Assembly: GCA_023213395.1 (NCBI GenBank)
Contig: CM041465.1
Span: 186,503,741-186,567,740, forward strand
Reading direction: 5' to 3'
Source of the DNA: Cycas panzhihuaensis
Lineage: Eukaryota > Cycadophyta
Length of the DNA: 64,000 nt
Shown here: positions 1 to 10,090 of the stretch, piece after piece
How the letters are laid out: each line of letters starts with the position of its first letter
How positions within the stretch are numbered: the first letter of the stretch is position 1
Notes under the pieces: generated by a model
Told to the model about the DNA's origin: nothing
The model's database searches: none
Seen by the model: only the letters and a program-made list of their open reading frames with translations
Position numbers and translations under genes: made by a program

Positions 1-2454
1 AGGTGGAAAATAACATCATCTCATCAATAACTTTTTAATAAACACATGTAAATAAACTAGGCCCTTCATTAATGAATGTAAAGTGCGTTATTAATCATTC
101 AAATAGGTGTGCAATAAACTAGGTGATCATGATATTTAATTAGTAGCTAGTTTCACTAGATCAAATGTGTTCAATTCTAAAGGGGATTTCCATGTCTACT
201 ATTTATCAAATCATTCCTATAATAATTTCACTTTAAATATGCCTTTATATCATCAAATTTCATTAGTTTTTAAGCTTTAAATATCATTAATAATTCCTAA
301 ATGTCTTTATTTTAAACAAAACCTACTTTTTCTTTCTTTAATAATTATTAATATCATCATCATGATTACTAAAACCTTTAAAAACATCATAAAATACTAA
401 AATATATATGAAAAATCTCATAGATTACAATTATTATGAGATCAAAACTATTTTGATCAACTTTACCTATTAAAATATCTATCCTCTTATCTCTAAAATA
501 TGCCTTACAACCACTCATTTTGATCGTCTTGAAATTCTCTTTTCAATATAATTAAATTTTTGAAAACATACTCCTAAATGAAAATTTATGATTAAAAGTG
601 TAATAATATGTTATAAAAAATCATATAGCCCTTAAGAAAATTAGTTTACCTCCTTTTGCCTAAGCTCTTAGTTATGCAACATGCTCCATGTGATCATCTA
701 CTAAGACTTAAAAGGGCTAATGAAATCTAAGTTTTATCAAATCCAATTAAATCTAATTTTATAAATGTAAAAGAAATTTAAATATGATTTATAAAATTTT
801 ACCATTTTTCCTTGATTTAGATTTTAAATAACTATTATATTTAATTAAATTTTTAAACTATATGTAATTTTTATATCTAATAAAATTTCATCTTTACATG
901 TGGTTTGATTGACTAAAATTGATAAAAAATGATTAAATAATTCTAAAAAAAAAATTTAAAGAGAGGCAATTGTGTTGAGTAAATTATTATGGTATTTGAG
1001 TAAATTATTATGGTATTAAGTGACCTTTGTGATTAGGAAACATCATTAATTATGATATCTAGTATGTGCATATGGAGAGGTAGTGAACTAGCTTTGATTA
1101 CTTTTTACTTCATTATGGGCCACAAATAGGTTTAGAGAGTAAGACGAAGTAATAAGACTCCACGTGGTGGCTATGTAAAATAAGGTATACAAAATAATAA
1201 GTGGTATTTAGTTGTGTTATAGATTGTCTTAGGTATGCATAAATACTTCGCATGAGAGTAATGACTACTTAATATAGATGCATAGGTCATCCATTTATTT
1301 CTACATAATGTATCATCTAAGAGGCCATTAGCATTAGTCAAGCACAGGGCCATGGATGATAAGTATATGATAATCTTTATTGACAGCACTATGAATACTC
1401 TATAAGAAGATTATGGCTTTATGCAGATGATAATTTCTTCCATTCATCCCTATTATGTATTTATACTCATTATTCCTTTGATCAATTATTTGAATAATAT
1501 CACATCCATAACCATAGTAGTTGCCTCACATGCCCAACATGATGCAAAAATAAAACCTCTATTATATTTATCATAAGTAAAAATTGATGAAACCCTTTAT
1601 TTTATCATAAATATACTATGCCACCATATAACAATCAAACCCTTATTATTATGTTATTCAAAACTCTCAATTCATGGTTGTCTATAATCTTTTTAATAGA
1701 TTTGCATAATAAATATTTATTTATTTACATACCCAACAATCACCCTTGAACTCTTATTTTTCATGCCTTTTGCCACAATAAATACCATCAATAACATCTT
1801 TCCAATAAACATATTCATATCTGCATAAATATACATTTTTGCTTTATTTCACATACTATTATATTTGTCAAATTTTTATTATGTACCTCTTACCTTATTA
1901 TTTTGCTATCAACATACCATCATACTGCATATCATTGATATAGGTTTGCTACATGTTTAATATTTAACTAATGAAATATTATATCTTTAATATATTTGAG
2001 TGTATCTGTATATTTACTATTGCTAATAATGAGATTAGGTAAGATGACTAGTTTTACAAAATCTTAATCACTTTTATTAGGCGCCAACTTGTATTAGTGA
2101 ATACAATTGGAAACAATTCTCCTCATTATATCATCATGTGTGGTGGACTTGATTAAACCTACATGCTTCAAATATATGGTACTAACATGCTAAATATAAA
2201 TTTCCACATAAATTCACTAAATCATTAGTTTGTTGTCTTCATCTTTTGTATGCATCTCTCATCTACTTTATCTTACCCTAAAATCTTGGTCACATGTCAT
2301 TCACATAACTGGTATAATCAAGTTTTTAGCTAATCAAAACACTCCTCATACTAGCTCTTGTACTAGCTCATTAATAGGCTCTATATAAGTTTCAATATAC
2401 TTCATAAGATCTTTCATAATATTGCTTTAAGATAACATAAGAATTTAGAATTTA

Positions 2455-2466
2455 ACTCTGATACCA
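2455..2466 (-). other. Primer binding site of H2 (tRNA-iMet type)
   Basis: Read on the minus strand this is TGGTATCAGAG, the usual initiator-methionine primer site of plant copia elements, directly after the LTR end. Confidence 0.6.
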
Positions 2467-2957
2467 TATTAGAATGTACCTACTATGCATAGTGGAAGTA
2501 TAGTAAATATATATAATTAATTAATTATATCATGAGGAATGTATACAATTCATATAATATAAGATCAACATATAAAACAATAATATGAACATAAAGTATA
2601 AACGTAAGAAGCATGCATACACCACAAGAGAGATACCAGATTTATACATGGAAAACTTAGTGTGAAAAAAACCACTAGAGAAGGTTATTGTTGGCAGCTC
2701 CTCTTTATGATATAAATTAATTACATCTCTAAGTCAATCTTCCTTTCCTAAGTTCTCAAATATTATATATATATATATATATCTATATATATTTATTTAT
2801 TTATAGATGTCACCTCATGAACAACCTATAATATCTCTTAAGCCTTTTCATCATCTAATAAGATATTTACCTCAAGCATGTCACATCTATCAATCCTTTT
2901 GTGTGAGTCCTTAATATTACATTAAATATTAGATATGTAAAAATGTCACATAATCCA
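2467..2957 (-). repeat. 5' LTR of H2
   Basis: About 490 bp, related to the two LTRs of H. The inner end reads TATTAG (canonical TGTTAG with one transition) and the outer end reads TAATCCA, compared with TATTCCA in H. It includes an AT microsatellite near 2763-2782. The outer five bases, CTAAA (2958-2962), would be the target duplication, but the partner lies off the window. Confidence 0.5.
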
Positions 2958-5631
2958 CTAAAACATTTATAGGATTTAAAGTCTCTTTATTTAACCATTA
3001 CCACCTATACTTTATCTAGTTTACCAATAGCTCAAGTATCAACATGCTTTTCAGGCACATGCCAAATGCTCTTTAGGTACCTTATAATACAAGTAACTCC
3101 AACAATCTTGCCATTGACTTAGAATATCACATTTTAATCAACAAAATATAACCCCCTTTATTAGTCACAATATGCATACCTTAAACAAACTCTAAATAGT
3201 AACATAAATAGGTGTATACTCTCATAGTCTTATAGACTCCTATGAATTATATCACAACTTTAATAGCATATTAAAAATACATAATTTAATATCATGGATG
3301 CTAAACATTAGACACATTAAGACTATACTAATATACAAGTTAGAGAAACCTAAAGCATGCAATACAATATAACATAACCCTTTGCAAAAAATGATTATCT
3401 TCTTGCATTATAATATAATACACATTTATAATACATGCCATCATATAAATGTCTAATCAAATGTTAAGAACCATATAGTTAACCAATGACTAATTACATG
3501 AAGAAACATGTGTACTTTAACATTGTAGTACACATAAGAAGAGTTTCCACTAATCCATTAAAACATAGATTAAACATTATCCAACAATGAGGGAATGTAA
3601 AACATATGAATAATGACAAAAGAGACATTCTCAAATAATTCACTAAACCAAGGAATTATAGATCGTCATTTATCACCTAAGTGGACAACCATTTGTACTT
3701 GTGAAGTTACTATGATGTAACTGCTTATCTCTTAGAATGTTATTGAATCATCATAAGGAATTTTCCATTTAGAGTTAATATTAGATAAATAGTATTATCA
3801 ATAATTTATAGTATTTATATCATTGTGAAAAGAGATGATCATGTGTGATGGTAATGTGGAATATATAATAATGATTTATTAAGATCATCCTTAGAAGATT
3901 GTTTAGCCTATCTAAAATAATAGTGTGAACTATAAGATAAGAGGTGAATGCTCAAATTTTAAATTTAAAATAATGACTATCTAATATACTTAGATTCTTG
4001 ATATTGTAGGGTAATTTTTAGCATTCTTAAAATATATAAAGTAAAATATTCCTATAAAAAATTCTAACTTTAATTAAGGTTTAATTTGAGAGGGAATAAG
4101 GTGTCACTGATAAATATATAAGAGTGAAAATTTTTGAGGGAAATGTTGCCTCAATAATATAATAAGGCAAGGCAATAATTTCATTCTTATATAGACTCTT
4201 ACTTATAACCCTATCTTGTTCTAGTTTCTCTATATATTTATCATGAACTTTGGATTTAGATATTTTTTACACATGTAATTATATCATCCTTAAGATCATG
4301 CTTTATGTTTCCATTCTCTAAATTTGACCCATATTTAATTTGTGGTCTACTTATATATGATTAAGGGAATCAAGTTGTTATTTCAAGTTATCTTGCTATC
4401 ATAGGTAAGTGTCATGCAAAACATAGCTTATTTAGTAGTGATTAGATTGAGAATTATGATTTAACGAATAAGTCACTTAAGCAATAAGGGAAGGATTAGA
4501 GATCCTATTATCTAACTTTATGTGGTTTTTTCGTTCAACCTTACATCCTTTAGTCAAAATTTCTTGAGTCCACTTAGTGTTACAAAATATAATTTTCTTT
4601 TACTACCATGAGATATCAATATTTATATCCTTTAAAGTGTAATGCAATAGAGTTACAGGTTTGAAATGGTTTAAGAGATATAAGGTCTCTTACTACCACT
4701 TATGAGTATTTGGTCTACCCCATCTAAATAATTCTTATCTTAGACATGGTTGGTCTCTACAATTATTAAATCAAAACCCTTTATGTTTCTAATTTATTAG
4801 AGTTGAACTAGAGTTAAGGATGAACTTTCTTTGAGTTCTTTAATTATCACCTTAAGAAATAGGATTATTAGGTCCCAACTTATTTACAATCCATTACCGA
4901 TACTGCTTCCTAACATATGAATAATTTATTATAATAGAGGATGCAACAACCTTTTCTTGAGTTCCCTAATTTTCATTTTTCTATATGTTTTTTCAATCAA
5001 CGCCTTCTTTCATATTATTATCTCCATTTATAGCTTATTTTCCTATTATTATAAGAGTCTATTTCATGTGTTCTTCTTGTATATCTTGTTATTTAAGAAC
5101 ATTTTCCTTGGATTATTAAATGAATTTTACCTACTTATTAGTATTATATTCATGTGAATTGAATATGGACACTTGAGGTGTTCCTTTATGGTCTATCCTT
5201 CTTCTTGTTTGTTACTTAATATATCCATATTATTTCCTTTGATCTTTTCATTACCTTTTAGTGGCTTTACCTTCTATCCATTTATAAAATTGGAGAAGGA
5301 ACACTTTTCTTATCATTGTTCCTTATAAATCTCATGATCTACAAAGATCTACTCCTTATATTCTCCATAATACAACTTATAATATTAGAAATTATCAACT
5401 TGATTATAAAAATAAGAGAATTTTGTGTGAAAAAGATAATTCTTAAAACTTATTTAATCATAAAAATGGCTAAGATTATGATGGTACATGGTCTATGGTT
5501 TTTATATTTCATTATAATTTTTACCTCACACTCACTAATAATATATCTTTTACTTAGTAAGTTTCATAATGACTTTTATTTATAGGTCATTAATAAATTT
5601 AAATTATGAATCTATTACTTTACTAGCATCT
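2958..5631. other. AT-rich sequence without recognised genes
   Basis: About 2.7 kb of AT-rich sequence. The reading frames are short and low in complexity, mainly Leu/Ile/Phe/Tyr, with no motif that I recognise. Before element A inserted it was continuous with the sequence beginning at 19325. It may be old retroelement or intergenic DNA. Confidence 0.4.
5627..5631. repeat. Target site duplication of A, left copy
   Basis: CATCT directly before the LTR. The right copy at 19325-19329 is CATCC, one transition different. Five bases is the usual length for Ty3/gypsy integration. Confidence 0.75.
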
Positions 5632-8196
5632 TGAAACGCTACCCGTGGGGTGGTTCCTACGTTTAACAAGAAATGGGTCACGCAAGACTAGGTTAGGTTG
5701 AATGGCAAGGAGTCACCTTGTAGGGCATCCATGCGCCAAAGCGTGGATTTGGGACCTGCAAAGGTGACTGGTTGCTTCTAGGTAGTCACAAAAAGCGAGG
5801 CCTTCCTACCCCTCGGATGGCCAGGAAGAGGAGGAAAGGGCTTAGCAAGTTACGTCTTCTCAAGGAGGTGAGAAGGCAACACGTGAGTGAGATGTGTGTG
5901 TAACATAGTGCCTATGTGTAGGCTGGTCAAGAGAGTAAGGTGCAAGTAACTCTAGCTCGAAAGGGACTATCTAGGGATGATAGAACAACTGCTAAATAAA
6001 AGACACGTAAAATGCAAATGTATGTTCTTTTCTTCTTTCAGTTTCCTATGTGTTTCTTAACATGCATGCATATGCATAAGGAACAACGCTATAAGGAAAG
6101 GATGAAAAGAGGAGAAGAATACCTGGACCGGTGTCTGAACGGAGCGCAATGTGTCTCTTTACTTCCCACGCCTTCCTGCTCCACTTGTTGCATGCATGAG
6201 ACTGATCGACGATGGTTGCCGTGAGCAGCCGAAGAGGGGCTAGCTTACCTCTCCAATGTATGCAAAAAGTGAAGCAGCAAATGACAGAAAAATAATAAAT
6301 ACAAAACTAACCTGTAAAAGGGCTCGTTTCATGCGCAACTCCACAAATGCGAGATCCTGTCAATCAAACAAATAGGTTTCTTCCTCTCAGAAGAGGGGCC
6401 ACAAAATAGATCTAATATATATATCTAAACTTAGAAGAAATAGAATCAAACTAAGTCAAACATGTGCATATTATTTAATGAAACAACTCCAACAAGATTT
6501 CTACAAACAGTCACCTCAACTGACATCCAAAATAATAGAGTAGCCTTAGAATGGCTAACTCACCCACAAAAAGTCTCCACTTAGCCTCGAGGAAGGAAAA
6601 TGAACTTACAACAATAACATAGGGCAGCAAACAACCAGAAAGAAAAAGTAACAGGAAGGTATGTAAGCACACCCAAAGAATGAGATGCTATGGGCAACAA
6701 ATCATCCAAATAGATGGGTTGTAAGTTGTAAGCCAACGAAGAGTGGTTTTAGGGCTTATGAGGTGCCAAAAACTAGTGAATAAGAGGCTGGAACCAGCAT
6801 GGCAAGGGGCTGCCAACATTGATTCAGATTTGGTGAGTAGGTTCCCAAGTCTCTGGCCAAACTCTAAGGGAGGCAATAGGTGCAAGGGGAAAGGAAATAA
6901 GGGTTTGGACCCTTGGAGAGAAGGTCTGCAAGGGGGACTGGCCCCACCTTTCTCGCTTAAATTTCCTTTATGTCACCCCCTCTGTACAACCACCTTAAGG
7001 CAAGCTTGCAAGACTATAAGGGAAAGCACTACACACTCAAATCTAAAGATCTAGTACTAAACTAGGTAGAGAATCAAGAAAGTAAATGAAATAAACATTT
7101 ATTCATAAAAACTATAAGAAAATGGCATAAATTTCAAGGCAAATAAGTAGAGTACCTTGTAGTAAAGAGGAGGACTATGTATCTACTGGAAAAGAGTAAA
7201 AAAACCTAGCACTTAGCAAGTTTTGATGACAGGTTTTGAGGAGGAGACCAATGTGAGAGAAACCCTTGTGATTTGGGACCCTTGGAGCTTGTTCTTTGGA
7301 AAACCTTGAGAAGTGTCCTTCTTGCAACTTTGTGGACCTACAAAAAGATGTTTGAGCCTACTGGTTCTAAGCATAAGAGATAGTAATGGCCTTTGTGTGA
7401 AGAGCAACAGCTGGAAGTCTCTGTTCTGTAGTAGTTTTTGTGAAGGATTGGTAGAGTTGCATGTAAAAATAAGCCAAGAAGAAGGGAAAATGAAGAAGTC
7501 TTTTGTTTTTATCCCCTGCTCACTGTAAGTGAATGTTGAGGACCTTAGGGCAGTTGAAATGTGCGGGTGCCACATGGCAATTCTGCAAAAAAAGTAGGAA
7601 CTACCATGTGATTTAAAAAACTTTTTTAAATAGTCGTACCACAGTAAACTTTGTAGTACCGTGGCAAAGATCGTGGTACTGCTAAGTTTATAGCGGTATG
7701 AGCCTGGAAATAAAAATAAAGCCAAAATAAGGGTTTGGTGCTAAATTAAGAGCAAATCAAGGCTAGAACAGCTGGGGGTTAGTACCCAGGTGGCTGACAA
7801 GTGGCCAGGAAGGAGAACCGGGTCTCAACTAAGGATTCAATCGTACTTAGGAGAAATCAAAAAATGAACAGGGCATCGTCAAAAGGTGAAACACGACTAG
7901 TTAAGGCATCCCGAGGGGCCGTGGAGACGATGTGGGTGGCTGTGTGCCATATGGGGTGTAGCATTCGCTGAAGAATGCCGCTACTGTGAGTCATCATAGG
8001 CTGAAAGGCATGCGGTAAGCACATGCAGTGTGATCAAGCAAAGAGGCAATGCAGTCATGCAAATGGCAGGCAAGCATGCGTCAGGCAATCTATACTAAAC
8101 AACCTCATTCAAGCAAGAGCAGAGAGAAGTGAGAATATATACCTAAGATTACCTTAGCCGATGTGTCTCGAGTCCATTCCCGGTAGCCGAGAAACA
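5632..8196 (-). repeat. 3' LTR of element A
   Basis: 2565 bp, bounded by TGAAAC and GAAACA on the plus strand, that is TGTTTC...GTTTCA in element sense. It pairs with 16786-19324. It carries about 27 bp (near 5885-5912) that the other LTR lacks. Open frames inside it (for example 7213-7725) are not conserved in the partner and are not genes. Confidence 0.85.
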
Positions 8197-8208
8197 CTGC
8201 TCCCTTGG
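8197..8208 (-). other. Polypurine tract of element A
   Basis: On the minus strand the bases just before the 3' LTR read CCAAGGGAGCAG, directly followed by TGTTTC. This is the position and composition expected of a plus-strand primer tract. Confidence 0.55.
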
Positions 8209-8276
8209 CAGCAGAGGCTCACCACTAGGAAGCGTAGTATGATGGCGAATGCTGACAACCAAAAACCATCAGTAGC

Positions 8277-8280
<4 letters not shown>

Positions 8281-8320
<40 letters not shown>
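8281..8320. repeat. (TA)n microsatellite inside element A
   Basis: About 40 bp of alternating TA in the tail before the 3' LTR. Element B has a much shorter TA run at the matching place (about 43587-43597), so the run is part of the family and varies in length. Confidence 0.85.
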
Positions 8321-8322
<2 letters not shown>

Positions 8323-8579
8323 AAAACATGAATTGCATATGGACCAAGGGTGTCGATGAGTGTCGTGGCGGAATGCATGGATAAGGAAGACAGAGACGAG
8401 GACAACATAGGGGCTACCTACGTATCGTCTAAACATCCACTTGCAAGTGAGGGAAGCTAATGAAGGGGATGCCCCCATTGTCGAAGTGCAAAGAGTGATA
8501 TGAAGGCACCCAATAAACTAGACAAGTAGATCAGACTAAAGGTGACCAGAGACTTGGGCATAGGCAGGCCAGGTAAGCC

Positions 8580-8997
8580 TCAAAGGCGGTTGCTAAGGAG
8601 ACGAAGGCGATGCTCAAGGATAAGGCAGACAAGGCTATCTGCCTCAGCATTAAGGTCCCGAGGGATATGCTAAATATCAACTGACAAAAAGTAGGCCAAG
8701 AGAGACCTAGCAGCTGAAGCGAGGGTTCTCAAATGAGGGCATCGCACTTGGTAAACCTGGGTGAGATGGGACACCACAACCTGAGAGTCGCAAAGCAAAA
8801 TGATGGGTCCGTGATGGAAACGGAGAGCATTAGTAAGGGCTTCAATAACAGCTGTGTACTCAGCTTCGTTATTGGTTGCCTCAGGGAGGAAGATACCAAA
8901 GCACAGGAAATCATATCAGGAGGGGCCATGAAGGATCCAAGTAGCGACAGAAGGTCCAGGGTTACTACGGCTTCCACCATCAATAAATATGTAGAGG
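8580..8997 (-). pseudogene. Archaeal-type RNase H domain (aRNH) of element A
   Basis: About 139 codons in one frame with two internal stops. The type I RNase H signature is complete: IDGGSRSNPGP with the first Asp, EATNNEAEYTAVIEAL with the Glu, CDSQVVVSHL with the second Asp, and NAEADSL with the last Asp. This form, starting DGGSRGNPGP and carrying NNEAEY, is the archaeal or plant-like type known as a second RNase H in Tat-lineage gypsy elements, where it would help remove the RNA strand during reverse transcription. It lies in sense orientation just upstream of the 3' LTR and downstream of the antisense gene, far from any RT. In the Tat elements I know of, it normally sits between the gypsy RNase H and integrase. 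Both stops (a TGA and a TAG) look like point mutations. I saw no clear start codon. Confidence 0.8.
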
Positions 8998-9526
8998 GAC
9001 ATGGGCGAATACTAAATCTTGGTAGTAAATAAACAATGGCGGAACGAAAGATATACTAAAGGCAAGCAAAAAGTGGCCGTGAAGGGTAGGAGGACCTAGC
9101 AATGAGGCTACCCAAGGACGAAAATAAGCAGTCTAACTGCCATCTGAGAGTGAGTGGAGAAAAGATGCCCTGGAGCACCAAAGGTTACTTTAGGAAGCAA
9201 AACATGCCCCCGGGCAAGGGAGCATTCCCTTTGGGGACTCCAAGAGCAGAAAAGGGCTACAGAAACGAGTCCAGGGCAGTGAAATGAGCCAAACGAGTAT
9301 AAACTTGGGCACACATGAGAGTGGCATGCAAAATGAGACAGAAGGGCCCTAGGAAAAAGTGCAATAATGGGGCGCCATAAATGCCCTTGTAAGAGAGGGC
9401 AAAAAGGGTATCAAAAGAGAACCACCGGTGATAGGGCTAGAAGGCAAAGGTGATCAGGGAAACAGGATAGTCCCAACAGCTGTCATGAGGTCAAAAATGA
9501 AGGAAGTGCTCGTCGAGGCCCCTGCT

Positions 9527-9535
9527 TATATAAGG
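9527..9535 (+). promoter_or_regulatory. Putative TATA box of the antisense PMD gene in A
   Basis: TATATAAGG on the plus strand, opposite to the element. The surrounding bases (about 9515-9660) match the minus strand of element C near 61265-61405, where the same TATATAAGG occurs. Conservation across two diverged elements, and a position about 560 bp before the first ATG of the antisense gene, suggest a real promoter. Confidence 0.55.
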
Positions 9536-10090
9536 AAATTCATACAGAAAATGGATTCATTTTCACCAGCTCTTATGAGAAACCAAAGCCATTCCCTTAC
9601 GTAGCGGAGCACCACCTAACTTCAGAGGCACGCGAGGGAAGATTAGACCATTGGATCAGAGTGTAGTGAGAGCCAGCGTGATCATCAAGACGCGATGACG
9701 ATGGCGAGACCAGATCCAGTGAGTGGATCTCACAAAACCCTACCCATTTCAAAGTTTTAATTTTTTTGCTTTTTATAGACTTTTGAGTAGTTTTTGTGCC
9801 CCTTATGGGCAATTGGAGGCCTCTTGGAGTCTAAATTGGACCTAGAAAGAGGCGGGACCTAGGCATTAGGGAGCGCTGATCTCGGTGGGCCCCACGAGGT
9901 CCACCAAAAGGAATTTTTTTCAGTTTTGGGGTAGAAACCCCCCCTTTGGGGGTGTACCGTTCATACCACAGCAAAGATCACGGTGTTGCGATCTTTGCTG
10001 TGCGGCCCCGATCGCCATGGGACCCAAGCTAAAATTAGCGGTACCGTTAAGTTTAGCACGGTACAAAGGCAGATTAGCATAAAAAAGAAG
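9536..10090 (+). promoter_or_regulatory. Leader of the antisense gene in A with a perfect palindrome
   Basis: Non-coding stretch between the TATA box and the first candidate ATG. At 9967-10002 there is an inverted repeat with 13-bp perfect arms (CACAGCAAAGATC and its complement) around a 10-base loop. Element C has a near-identical palindrome at 60918-60951 on its antisense leader, and related palindromes occur in the LTRs. Confidence 0.5.

Larger units (their letters stand above)
1..2957 (-). mobile_element. Partial short copia-like LTR element H2 (5' LTR and internal part)
   Basis: Right-hand part of an AT-rich LTR element on the minus strand, running off the left edge. The internal part (1-2466) matches element H (about 24150-26039) in order: the stretch around 'aaataaactaggccctt', the 'ccactcattttga' stretch near 510, and the 'tactagctc' stretch near 2350. 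The 5' LTR is 2467-2957, and an initiator-Met primer site lies just inside it. No coding domain is recognisable in the 2.4 kb of internal sequence. The homology to H is my reading by eye; the limits are inferred from H. Confidence 0.55.

Noticed and set aside
4957-5585. Open frames rich in Leu, Ile, Phe and Tyr that could be membrane peptides
   Set aside because: AT-rich DNA gives such frames by chance. There is no start context, conservation or domain.
7213-7725. 170-codon open frame on the minus strand in the left LTR of A
   Set aside because: The partner LTR has stops in the same frame, and the peptide has no recognisable motif. It is a chance frame in an LTR.
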